A stretch of 64,000 nt of DNA from Pseudomonadota bacterium. Its GTDB lineage: Bacteria; Myxococcota_A; Polyangia; Polyangiales; Polyangiaceae. Position 1 is the stretch's first letter. Each line of letters opens with the position of its first letter. This document shows, piece by piece, positions 53,698 through 61,267 of the stretch. The DNA is taken from assembly GCA_023398955.1 (NCBI GenBank), contig JAEWRL010000163.1, positions 1-64,000 of the forward strand, read 5' to 3'. The position numbers and the translations under genes are program-made. The notes beneath the pieces were generated by a model. The model was not told where the DNA came from. It was given only the letters and a program-made list of their open reading frames with translations, and ran no database searches.

Positions 53698-53928
53698 ATG
53701 CCAGCCCGTCTGCGCGAGGTTGCGGCCATCCTGCGAACGTTTGGCGTAGACGTTTGCGACACTGGGGGAAGGCACAACTACAAGGCAACGAAGCCAGGTT
53801 TTCGCGCCTACCCCATTCCTGCGCATCGCGGATGGCACTCCGAGATCCCCGACGTCTACATCCGCGGCGCCTGCCGACATCTAGGCATCGACGAAGCCGA
53901 GTTCTGGGCTCGCCTGCGCGGCAAGTAG
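53698..53928 (+). CDS. hicA: HicA-like mRNA interferase toxin
   Basis: This 76-residue protein has the double-stranded-RNA-binding-like HicA fold: helix LREVAAILRTFGVDVCDTGG, then RHNYKATKPGFRAYPIPAHRG and the closing helix IRGACRHLGIDEAEFWARL. The catalytic His is expected at GGRHNYK, where the family has GSH; Ser is Arg here, but the His is present. The second conserved part PIPAHRG matches. It would cleave mRNA when unbound by HicB. The start is the ATG three bases after the hicB stop. Confidence 0.78.
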   Translation: MPARLREVAAILRTFGVDVCDTGGRHNYKATKPGFRAYPIPAHRGWHSEIPDVYIRGACRHLGIDEAEFWARLRGK

Positions 53929-53939
53929 GGCCGTCATCT

Positions 53940-53973
53940 GGAAGCGTCGCGGTCGGCGCTGCGCGACGCTTCC
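53940..53973 (+). terminator. 12-bp perfect hairpin after hicA
   Basis: ggaagcgtcgcg (53940-53951) pairs without mismatch with cgcgacgcttcc (53962-53973) across a 10-base loop, 11 bases after the hicA stop. No T run follows, so it may be a Rho-assisted or mRNA-stabilising structure rather than a classical terminator. Confidence 0.6.
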
Positions 53974-54021
53974 GTCGCCAGCTGATCGAGCAGACGTCTC
54001 CTCGATGCCCGGGCGACGGAG

Positions 54022-54137
54022 AACCGTAACCCTCATGGCTACCCGTACGAGCGACCGTACCCGAAAGGCCCAAACGCGACCGTACGACCGTACGGAAACA
54101 GCCTTCAAAAATGGTTCGTACGCGATTCCTTACGGTT
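54022..54137. repeat. Cluster of ACCGTACG-type iterons bounded by an inverted repeat
   Basis: Seven related sites lie within 116 bases: aaccgtaa (54022-54029), ccgtacg (54043), accgtacc (54054), two tandem accgtacg copies (54079-54094), tcgtacg (54116) and ttacggtt (54130-54137). The first and last are exact inverted copies of each other. This is a denser array of a palindromic core (CGTACG) than chance would give in this G+C-rich DNA. It lies between hicA and the next small gene. Possible roles are an operator array, a recombinase or replication-initiator site. Confidence 0.6.
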
Positions 54138-54237
54138 AGGCATCATCGCTCGTCCAATCGCTCTCACGCGACGTGGCGCGCGCCCGGCGCCCCGCAGCCC
54201 GAACGGCGCTACTCATGCCCCACGCTCGCGAGGGACG

Positions 54238-54534
54238 ATGCCCGCCGGATCGCCGAGTGATGGGCTGAGCGTGGCTCCTCGGGGCCCGTCTATCGCGTTG
54301 TTGAGCGAAGGCACGGTGACGTGCCATGACGGGAACCCGAAGCAGCGGGACATCCCCGTCCGCTGCCCCGTCCGCAAGCAACGCGCCGTCGCGGTCGATG
54401 TCACGTTTGGGCCGTTCGATGGCTCGTGGATCGTCATGCCGGACAAGTGGGCGTTCGCCTCCGGCGCAAATGTCGAATCAATCCAGCGCGGTTTAGTGCG
54501 TTGCCCCGAGTGCGCTCCGTTACCCAGCAAGTAG
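54238..54534 (+). CDS. Small unknown protein with two Cys-x-x pairs
   Basis: A GAGGG site lies 3-4 bases before the ATG, supporting translation. The 98-residue product has VTCHDGNPKQRDIPVRCPVRKQRAV and, near the C-terminus, RCPECAPLPSK. The CPEC pair with the earlier Cys residues could form a metal site. No family is recognised. It is carried inside the tRNA-flanked element, downstream of the iteron cluster. A longer antisense frame (54213-54725) crosses it and is less credible because it lacks a ribosome-binding site. Confidence 0.5.
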   Translation: MPAGSPSDGLSVAPRGPSIALLSEGTVTCHDGNPKQRDIPVRCPVRKQRAVAVDVTFGPFDGSWIVMPDKWAFASGANVESIQRGLVRCPECAPLPSK

Positions 54535-54707
54535 CCAGTTATGGGTCCCACGTTCGGCCGAGTCGCTCTTACCCGACAAAAGAGCGGTGCTGAACGGGCA
54601 ACTAGCGCTCTCGCGTTTCTCTGGGTAAAGGTCCTTGAAGTCGTGTTTGACCACGGTCTACCTCCGCGGAGCCCAACGGCGCGGCCGCTCCGGAGTGAAG
54701 CGTACCC

Positions 54708-54755
54708 CCAGGTACCCGCCGGCATCCAGGTACCCGCGCTGGCATCCAGGTACCA
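54708..54755. repeat. Three spaced copies of ccaggtacc near the tRNA
   Basis: ccaggtacc occurs at 54708, 54726 and 54746 with periods of 18 and 20 bases, and ggcat precedes the last two. They lie 50-100 bases from the tRNA 3' end, where arm-type recombinase sites of integrative elements are usually found. Function is inferred only. Confidence 0.45.
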
Positions 54756-54804
54756 GCACCCGTTCCCGCTCCGCCCTCCCGATCGCGGAACCCCTTGTTT
54801 TCAG

Positions 54805-54876
54805 AGGCGAGGACCGGATTCGAACCGGCGTATAACGGTTTTGCAAACCGCTGCCTGACCACTTGGCTACCTCGCC
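54805..54876 (-). tRNA. tRNA-Cys (GCA)
   Basis: Read on the minus strand the gene begins GGCGAGG and its acceptor stem closes with CCTCGCC; the discriminator base is T and CCA is not encoded. The D-arm region (TAGCCAAGTGGTCAGGCA), the anticodon arm (CGGTTTGCAAAACCG, anticodon GCA) and the T-arm with GGTTCGAATCC are all complete. Length is 72 bases. Its 3' part is duplicated at 53078-53122. Confidence 0.93.
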
Positions 54877-55062
54877 AGCTGCAGACCGGAACCGACACGA
54901 GGCCGGGCCTGGCCCAACGGCGACCGGAACCTGCCACGAGCGGTTCTCAGGCGCAAGCGGTTCGATTCCCGAAGATCAGACTCGTCTCGGCTCACGATGT
55001 CATCCCCTCCGAGAGCCGACCCCCGGGCCTGCACAAGGCACGCCTTGCTGTGGATCTGCTGG

Positions 55063-55755
55063 TCACTCCTTGGAGGAGCTGCCAGCGACGTCGTCCGAGA
55101 GGTAGCTCAGGATGACCTCGTCCAGTGAAGGCTCGGTGATCAATCCGTCGCTGAAGATACTCCGTTGAACCATCGGTTCCGTCTCGAAGAGCGACGCAGG
55201 ACGGGCCCCGTCCACTGGCGAATGGCCAACCGCGGCCCGCTCCCGCGTACCACTCCCCCGGCGACGCTCCGGAGGCTCGATAGCGATCGGCCGTTCTCCA
55301 TCTGGGGGAGGGGGCGGCATCTCCGGGCGCGGTACACCCCGGCGAGGCGCTACCGCCGAGCTGACCTCCGTCGTGTCCGCGATCTCGTCCTTTGGCTCGG
55401 GCGACACGCTCACTGCTGTGATGCGGGCAGAGGATGGCACCTCCGCGTCGACCTCGGGATCCCCGCCGAGAGCCAGTGCGATGGCGTCGTCCAGCTCGCC
55501 AGCGCGCAGTGCCAAGAACATGGCTTTGTGTTGTTGCTTCATCAGCTGCCGAAGGTGCTCAGCCATATCCTTTCGGCCCACCCGGTCCGAGTAGTCCGTG
55601 CGCGTCGTTCTCAGGATGCGACCACCATCAGCGAAGAGATGCGTGACGATGCGGGCGTGGCGAGCACCAGAGTCTTCCGTCTGGATGTGGAACACCCGCC
55701 CCTGGTGTCGGACGTTGTTGTTGAACCCTAGAAGGGGTGGCGGAAACTTCTCCAC
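55063..55755 (-). CDS. Conserved myxobacterial/deltaproteobacterial protein of unknown function
   Basis: The first 90 residues form a conserved module (GFNNNVRHQGRVFHIQTEDSG, IVTHLFADGGRILRTTRTDYSD, MKQQHKAMFLALRAGELDD) that I recall from many deltaproteobacterial proteins of unknown role. The rest is Pro/Glu-rich and probably unstructured, ending with a helical SLDEVILSYLSDDV. There is no signal peptide or membrane helix, so it is cytoplasmic. The GTG start has a GAGAGAG site. It is co-oriented with the HD-GYP-like gene on its upstream side. Confidence 0.6.
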   Translation of the reverse strand: MEKFPPPLLGFNNNVRHQGRVFHIQTEDSGARHARIVTHLFADGGRILRTTRTDYSDRVGRKDMAEHLRQLMKQQHKAMFLALRAGELDDAIALALGGDPEVDAEVPSSARITAVSVSPEPKDEIADTTEVSSAVAPRRGVPRPEMPPPPPDGERPIAIEPPERRRGSGTRERAAVGHSPVDGARPASLFETEPMVQRSIFSDGLITEPSLDEVILSYLSDDVAGSSSKE

Positions 55756-55879
55756 GCGTGCTCTCTCTCAACAATCGACCTTCACAGGTTATCACGTGAG
55801 CAGGGGAAAGCGACACGCGCGCGATCGCCAGGACGTACAAGGTACGAGCCTGACACACCGGAAGCACCCTGCTGCCGAT

Positions 55880-57814
55880 TCAACGCCCCTCCTCGTCGAA
55901 CCGCCGCATCCCCTCTAGGAGCAGCGCTTCGGGGCTCGCAGAAATGACCGGTTGAGGGGCTCGAAATGTCGGATCCAGCACGAATTCTCCCTCACTGAGC
56001 TTGAGCATGGCGTAAAACGCCTCTTCGCCTCGGAGAGTCCCCCACAGGGCATTGTAGATGCTGCCCTCCACGAAGTGGATCTCTCCCGATTCGCCAGCAC
56101 CTCGAATCTTCAGAGAGCCGCTCTTTCTTCCGTGCCAGAGAACCTGCACCATGTCGGGTAGGCCCATCTCCTGCAAGGACCCGGAGACGCCCCGAGCACC
56201 CTTGCGCCCGACTTGTCTCTCTAGAATCTGCCGCGCTTTCGCGACCAGCAGATCGGGACTGACCGGCTTGGTCATGAAATCCGCCGCGCCCAGCTCGAAG
56301 GCGCGCTGAGCGTCCTCCCGGTTCGCACGCCCCGTCACCACTATCCAAGGCACGTCTCCCCATGGCTGCTTGCGCGCCTCGGCGAGCAGCTTCAGGCCAT
56401 CGGCATCCCCCAGGTCGAGTTCGCTGATCACCAGCTCCACGTCTCCCGCGGCCAGCATCACGAAGGCTTGATCTGCTGCGCGCGCTTGCCTCACCTCGAA
56501 CCCATGTTCGACCATCCTGAGCTCGAGGATCGTCGTCTCTTCGGGGTCTGGATCCACGACCAACGCGAGGTGGCGATTCGCCAAAAGCCGCGCCTTGAGG
56601 TCGTCGCCGGTCACCGTATGGCGGAATAGGTCGACCAGGTTCGGATCGAAGACCCGTTCGCGAAACTTCGTCAGGACATCGCAGGCCTGAACGGGAGGCA
56701 GGGTCCCGCGGAAAGGATTGCGTGGGTTTTGGGTGAGGTCCGCATACGTATCGGCGATGGCAAGAAGACGCGCGCCGAGGGGGATCTCCTTCGCACGTGA
56801 GCCGCTCGGAAAACCCTGACCATCATAGCGCTCGTACATCGACTCGACGGCTTCGAGTGACTCCGGCGGCAATCCGACGGCTTCCAGCAGCCGCAGTGGC
56901 GCGCGGAAGAGCTTGTTCGCCGATGCCCGATGCGCCTCGTATTCCGCCACGTTGAGCGCGGTCAGGTGGTAAGCTCCCATCTTCCCTAGGTCGTGAATGT
57001 ACCCAGCAATCTGCAGCGTCGCCGCCTGTACCGCCGAGAGGTTGAGGCGCTCGGCAATCTTGCGCAGGAGGCGAGCGACGTGAGCCGAGTGCCCGCGCAG
57101 ATCGGGACGTCCGTTCTCAATGAGACTAACCAGTACATTGAGCGTCTCGAGGTAGGCGTTGCCGGTGATGCCCTCGCTCCGCGCCGCACGGGTGGCGGCT
57201 TTCTCGAGATCTCCACCGCTGAGGGTGCGCTCGCGCGCCACGGCTTCACTCGCCAGAGCCGTGACCAAGCTCTCGTCGCTGACCAGATTGCGCTCGTAGA
57301 TATCGAGCATGTTGGTGAACTGCGCATGCGCCGAGCGGTCTAGCTGCGCAAAGGCGTGAATGTCTCCCTGGTAGGCCTTGGCCACCGCGGCGCGCACGCC
57401 GCGCGGCCGTCCCAAGAACGCGCGGACCTGCTTGGCGCCCGACACGAGCTGCACTTCGTGAAGCGCCACCACGTTGTCAGGATCCGGGGTCACCACCGAG
57501 AGCACGCGCGCCTGCGGATCGAAGAGCACGGGAAAGACGGTGTACTCGTCTGCCAGTTTGATCGGCACCTTCTCCAAGGTGAGCCGGTCGATATCCGCTC
57601 GCGCGAGCTTTTCCGTCGAGACGAACCGGGTGCGATAGTGGGCCGCCAAGTACTTGAGCAGCTTCGTCTCGTCCATGACGGCGAGGTCGAGCAGCGCCTC
57701 CTCGAAGCGCTCCCCCAGCTTGACGGAGTTCAGGACGGTCTCCCGCTGCTCGGGGCTGACCAGGCCGTCGGAGACCATCTTGTCCAGGATCTTGACGTTA
57801 CCGGTGGGATGCAT
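55880..57814 (-). CDS. GspE_N-HD-GYP-receiver-PATAN multidomain protein
   Basis: The ATG at 57814 gives about 644 residues. Domains in order: a GspE_N/MshEN-like domain that can bind c-di-GMP (about 25-150), an HD-GYP domain (about 225-390), a receiver (about 415-530) and a C-terminal DUF4388/PATAN-like domain (IRGAGESGEIHFVEGSIYNALWG). The HD pair is intact (YIHDLGK, His274-Asp275), but the GYP motif is GQGFP (332-336). In the receiver the phosphoacceptor Asp is Glu (LVISELDLG, about 465) although the Lys (FMTKPV) is kept, so it is a pseudo-receiver. A role in c-di-GMP signalling and surface motility is likely; PDE activity is uncertain. Confidence 0.83.
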   Translation of the reverse strand: MHPTGNVKILDKMVSDGLVSPEQRETVLNSVKLGERFEEALLDLAVMDETKLLKYLAAHYRTRFVSTEKLARADIDRLTLEKVPIKLADEYTVFPVLFDPQARVLSVVTPDPDNVVALHEVQLVSGAKQVRAFLGRPRGVRAAVAKAYQGDIHAFAQLDRSAHAQFTNMLDIYERNLVSDESLVTALASEAVARERTLSGGDLEKAATRAARSEGITGNAYLETLNVLVSLIENGRPDLRGHSAHVARLLRKIAERLNLSAVQAATLQIAGYIHDLGKMGAYHLTALNVAEYEAHRASANKLFRAPLRLLEAVGLPPESLEAVESMYERYDGQGFPSGSRAKEIPLGARLLAIADTYADLTQNPRNPFRGTLPPVQACDVLTKFRERVFDPNLVDLFRHTVTGDDLKARLLANRHLALVVDPDPEETTILELRMVEHGFEVRQARAADQAFVMLAAGDVELVISELDLGDADGLKLLAEARKQPWGDVPWIVVTGRANREDAQRAFELGAADFMTKPVSPDLLVAKARQILERQVGRKGARGVSGSLQEMGLPDMVQVLWHGRKSGSLKIRGAGESGEIHFVEGSIYNALWGTLRGEEAFYAMLKLSEGEFVLDPTFRAPQPVISASPEALLLEGMRRFDEEGR

Positions 57815-57948
57815 GTCGCGACGCTTCGAGCGTCCGCAGAATGGCTGGACGCGTTGATGCAATATAGTAGAGGGGTGCGGCGCGGGTCACTCCCTCCCTG
57901 CGGCGCGACCCCGACCCGTTGGCCTGCCCCGTTTACCAAAGCAGCCGC

Positions 57949-57977
57949 TTGACGACTGGCAAGGCGACGGCTAGTAA
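57949..57977 (+). promoter_or_regulatory. Sigma-70-type promoter for rplM-rpsI
   Basis: TTGACG (57949-57954) and TAGTAA (57972-57977) are 17 bases apart, the ideal spacing, with one and two mismatches from consensus. Transcription would start near 57984, giving a 60-base leader with a short GC-rich stem (gccgcc/ggcgg). A regulatory leader is possible but nothing more specific is visible. Confidence 0.6.
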
Positions 57978-58043
57978 AGCCGCCCCATTAACGGCGGATC
58001 GGATCGCGGGTCCGAGCCCCGACCGGTACCTAGAGAAGTCCCC

Positions 58044-58478
58044 ATGAAAACGTTCGTGGCAAAGCCGCAAGAAGCACAGGCAAACCGCCGCTGGTGGGTG
58101 GTCGACGCCGAAGGTCAACCACTTGGCCGGCTCGCTAGCAAGGTAGCGACGCTGCTCCGAGGAAAGCACAAGCCCTCGTACACCCCCCACGTGGACACGG
58201 GCGATTTCGTGATTGTGGTCAACGCCAGCAAGGTGAAGCTCACCGGCGCAAAGGCGGAGACCAAGAAGTACTACCGCCATACGGGGTACCCGGGCGGGAT
58301 TTACGAGAAACCCTTCTCGGAACTCGTGGTGTCGCGCCCCGAGTTCCCCATTCAGACCGCCGTAAAAGGCATGCTGCCGAAGAACGTGCTCGGGCGGCAG
58401 ATGATCACGAAGCTCAAGGTCTATGGCGCGGCCGACCATCCACACGCTGCGCAAAAGCCCGAGCCCCTCTCCCTGTAA
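58044..58478 (+). CDS. rplM: 50S ribosomal protein L13
   Basis: This 144-residue protein matches L13 throughout: MKTFVAKPQEAQANRRWWVVDAEGQPLGRLASKVATLLRGKHKP, then DFVIVVNASKVKLTG, YYRHTGYPGG and GMLPKNVLGRQMITKLKVY. It is a primary binder of 23S rRNA in 50S assembly. Translation starts at the ATG with an AGAGAAG site. It is followed by rpsI 32 bases later, the usual rplM-rpsI operon. A sigma-70 promoter precedes it. Confidence 0.98.
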   Translation: MKTFVAKPQEAQANRRWWVVDAEGQPLGRLASKVATLLRGKHKPSYTPHVDTGDFVIVVNASKVKLTGAKAETKKYYRHTGYPGGIYEKPFSELVVSRPEFPIQTAVKGMLPKNVLGRQMITKLKVYGAADHPHAAQKPEPLSL

Positions 58479-58510
58479 GGGACCTCCGTTTTCACCAGGA
58501 TTGATAGTCG

Positions 58511-58912
58511 ATGCCTTCCGAAGTCACCACTGACCGCTACGCCACCGGGAAGCGTAAGACCGCCGTCGCTCGCGTCTGGCTCAAGCCGGGCTCCGGCCAG
58601 ATCACCGTTAATAGCCGTTCGATGGACGAGTACTTCGAGCGGCAGACATCGCGCATGATCGCGCGGCAGTCGCTGGAGCTCCTCGAGCTTGGCGATCAGT
58701 TCGACGTTAAGGCTACGGTCGCGGGAGGCGGACACAGCGCCCAGGCCGAGGCACTGCGCAATGGCATCGCTCGTGCGCTCGCGAGCGACGACTTGGAGCG
58801 GCGTCGCCCATTGAAGCGTGCTGGCTTCCTGACCCGTGACGCGCGGGAAAAGGAGCGAAAGAAGTACGGTCGGCCGGGGGCGCGCAAGCGGTTCCAGTAT
58901 TCGAAGCGTTAA
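58511..58912 (+). CDS. rpsI: 30S ribosomal protein S9
   Basis: This 133-residue protein has the S9 pattern ATGKRKTAVARVWLKPGSGQITVNSRSMDEYF, then ARQSLELLELGDQFDV, AGGGHSAQAEALRNGIARAL and the C-terminal KKYGRPGARKRFQYSKR, whose basic tail reaches the decoding region of the 30S subunit. It is co-transcribed with rplM and followed by a hairpin terminator. Confidence 0.98.
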   Translation: MPSEVTTDRYATGKRKTAVARVWLKPGSGQITVNSRSMDEYFERQTSRMIARQSLELLELGDQFDVKATVAGGGHSAQAEALRNGIARALASDDLERRRPLKRAGFLTRDAREKERKKYGRPGARKRFQYSKR

Positions 58913-58929
58913 GGCGTCACCCCGAACGC

Positions 58930-58964
58930 GAACGCCCGTCGAGCTCTCCGCTCCGCGGGCGTTC
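58930..58964 (+). terminator. Hairpin terminator after rpsI
   Basis: gaacgcccg (58930-58938) pairs with cgggcgttc (58956-58964) in a nine-base stem with a 17-base loop, 18 bases after the rpsI stop. A modest T-rich stretch (tgcgtttgtgg) follows. Confidence 0.6.
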
Positions 58965-59062
58965 ATGCGTTTGTGGACCGCTCTCGGGGAACGCGACTCG
59001 GCATTCGGGGGGGGAGAGTCATGGCTTGAATACCGTGCGGGACGCGCGCATCTTGTGTGTCT

Positions 59063-61162
59063 ATGTCTTGCGCTTTCAAGCTTCGCAGCGATTTTCAGCC
59101 GAAGGGTGACCAGCCAGCGGCCATTGAAGCACTCAGCGAGGGGCTAGCTGCAGGGAAGCGTTTTCAGACGCTCTTGGGCATCACGGGCAGCGGCAAGACA
59201 TTCACCGTAGCCAATGTCATTGAGCGCCTTCAGCGCCCGACGTTGATCATCGCACCCAACAAGACGCTCGCGGCGCAGCTCTACGGGGAGATGCGGGATT
59301 TGTTCCCCGATAACGCCGTCGCCTACTTCGTCAGCTACTACGACTACTACCAGCCCGAGGCTTACCTCCCCACGACGGACACCTTCATCGAGAAGGACGC
59401 CATCATCAACGATCGGATCGACCGCATGAGGCACGCGGCCACGCAGGCGCTGCTGTCGCGACCGGACGTGATCATCGTCGCCAGCGTGAGCTGCATCTAC
59501 GGCATTGGCTCAGCGGAGACCTACGAAGGACTGCTCATCGATATCGTTCGTGGGGAAGAGATGCGCCGCGACGAGCTGCTGCGCAGGCTCGTGGACATCC
59601 AGTACGAGCGCAATGACGTCGACTTTCACCGCGGCACCTTCCGCGTCCGCGGCGATGTCGTGGAGATCTTTCCCGTCTATGAGGCGGAGCGCGCCATTCG
59701 CGTCGAGTTCTTCGGCGACGATGTCGAAGCGATCAGCGAGGTGGATCCCCTGCGGGGCCGCGTGCTCGGACAGCTCGAGCGCTACGCCGTCTATCCCGGT
59801 TCACACTATGTTACGCCGCGCCAGCAGCTCGCCCGCGCCATCGAATCCATACGCGCCGAGCTCCTGGAACGTCTGGAATTCTACGATAAGCAGGGGCGCT
59901 TCCTGGAGAAGCAGCGGCTTGCACAGCGCACGAGCTATGACCTCGAGATGCTGGAGCAGATGGGGTTCGTCCAAGGAATCGAGAACTACTCGCGACACCT
60001 CTCGAATCGAGACCCTGGCGACCCTCCTCCGACGTTGATCGACTACTTCCCGGAGGACTTCCTGCTCGTGATCGATGAGTCCCACCAGACGATCCCGCAG
60101 ATTGGCGCAATGTACCGGGGCGATCGTGCGCGCAAGGAGACTCTCGTCGACTATGGATTTCGGCTGCCTAGCGCCCTCGACAACCGACCGCTCAACTTCG
60201 ACGAGTTCTCCACGCACATGCGGCACGTCATCTTCGTCTCCGCGACGCCGGGCGACTACGAGCTGGAGCAGTGCGACGGGGAGTTCGTCGAACAGCTCAT
60301 CCGCCCAACAGGGCTCATCGATCCCGAGATCATCGTCCGCCCAGTGGATGGGCAGGTCGACAACCTGCTGGGGGAGATCCGCAAGCGGGTGGACGCGGGG
60401 GCACGCGTCCTGGTGACGACCCTCACCAAGCGCATGGCGGAGGATCTCACCGAGTACTACGCGGAGCTCGGTGTTCGGGTCCGCTATCTGCACTCGGATA
60501 TCGAAACGCTCGAGCGCGTCGAGCTCCTGAGGGAGCTTCGCGCAGGAGAGTATGACGTGCTCGTCGGGATCAACCTGCTGCGGGAAGGCCTGGATCTTCC
60601 GGAGGTGAGCCTCGTCGCCATCCTCGACGCGGACAAGGAAGGATTCCTGCGGAGTCCACGCTCGCTCGTTCAGACGATTGGGCGCGCCGCCCGCAATGCT
60701 CGCGGCCAGGTCATCATGTACGCTGATCGGATCACCGACGCGATGCGCTATGCAATGGACGAGACCGAGCGCCGACGTAAGATCCAGGTTGCGTACAATG
60801 AGAAGCACGGCATCACGCCAGAGACCATCAAGCGCGCCATTCTCGATATCAGTCCATCGAGCGGCCAGAGTGACTACTACGCGGTCCCCAAGGGCGACGC
60901 CGGAAGGGGAGCAGAAGCCGCGGCTTCCTCGGCGGAGTCATCTGCCGAGGCCCTGGCAGAACGTATCGAATCCGTCCGGCAGCTGATGTTCGCAGCGGCC
61001 GAGAACCTTGAGTTCGAGACCGCAGCACGCCTGCGAGACGAGTTGAAGCGACTGCAGGCGGGAGAGCACGTTGAGGCGGCGCCCCAATCCGCCAAGACAC
61101 AGCCTCGCAAGGCGAGTCGTAATGCTCGCTCAGCGGCGACAGGTCGCCGGCGCCGTCGCTGA
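59063..61162 (+). CDS. uvrB: UvrB, excinuclease ABC subunit B
   Basis: This 700-residue UvrB has every helicase motif in order: GITGSGKTF (I), APNKTLAAQLY (Ia), the beta-hairpin SYYDYYQPEAYLPTTDTFIEKDA, VIDESH (II), VSATPGDYE (III), VTTLTKRMAEDLTEY (IV), GINLLREGLDLPEVSLV (V) and QTIGRAARN (VI). The C-terminal helical UvrC-binding domain is present (MFAAAENLEFETAARLRDELKRL), followed by a basic tail. UvrB loads on damaged DNA with UvrA and recruits UvrC in nucleotide excision repair. GTG at 59057 and ATG at 59063 are both possible starts. It stands alone after rpsI. Confidence 0.98.
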   Translation: MSCAFKLRSDFQPKGDQPAAIEALSEGLAAGKRFQTLLGITGSGKTFTVANVIERLQRPTLIIAPNKTLAAQLYGEMRDLFPDNAVAYFVSYYDYYQPEAYLPTTDTFIEKDAIINDRIDRMRHAATQALLSRPDVIIVASVSCIYGIGSAETYEGLLIDIVRGEEMRRDELLRRLVDIQYERNDVDFHRGTFRVRGDVVEIFPVYEAERAIRVEFFGDDVEAISEVDPLRGRVLGQLERYAVYPGSHYVTPRQQLARAIESIRAELLERLEFYDKQGRFLEKQRLAQRTSYDLEMLEQMGFVQGIENYSRHLSNRDPGDPPPTLIDYFPEDFLLVIDESHQTIPQIGAMYRGDRARKETLVDYGFRLPSALDNRPLNFDEFSTHMRHVIFVSATPGDYELEQCDGEFVEQLIRPTGLIDPEIIVRPVDGQVDNLLGEIRKRVDAGARVLVTTLTKRMAEDLTEYYAELGVRVRYLHSDIETLERVELLRELRAGEYDVLVGINLLREGLDLPEVSLVAILDADKEGFLRSPRSLVQTIGRAARNARGQVIMYADRITDAMRYAMDETERRRKIQVAYNEKHGITPETIKRAILDISPSSGQSDYYAVPKGDAGRGAEAAASSAESSAEALAERIESVRQLMFAAAENLEFETAARLRDELKRLQAGEHVEAAPQSAKTQPRKASRNARSAATGRRRRR

Positions 61163-61267
61163 ACGACAGGAGCTCCGCGGCAGCAGGCGACGAACCCTGT
61201 GTGCTCGGTGAGCGCTACTCCGCTGGTCCGGCTATGCTGGCTCCGCGGTGCCGCAACAGTTCCGCGG

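Larger units (their letters stand above)
53078..54876. mobile_element. Small tRNA-Cys-integrated element or island remnant
   Basis: The interval between the direct repeats is about 1.7 kb and bears a HicB/HicA-like pair, a hairpin, an iteron cluster, one unknown small gene and a short repeat array next to the tRNA. Its placement 3' of the intact tRNA gene fits the geometry of tyrosine-recombinase integration. There is no integrase, excisionase or relaxase. Either it is decayed, or it moves with a helper encoded elsewhere. It is flanked by chromosomal genes on both sides. Confidence 0.65.

Noticed and set aside
54635..54858. Small frames with RGEDRIRTGV and FEPAYNGFA endings
   Set aside because: These peptides are the translation of the tRNA-Cys sequence itself.
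54951..54980. A ggttcgattccc stretch resembling a T-arm
   Set aside because: The flanking bases do not form a five-base-pair stem and no anticodon arm precedes it, so it is not a second tRNA.
59801..60808. A 335-residue minus-strand frame inside uvrB
   Set aside because: uvrB has every helicase motif on the plus strand; this frame is its shadow.
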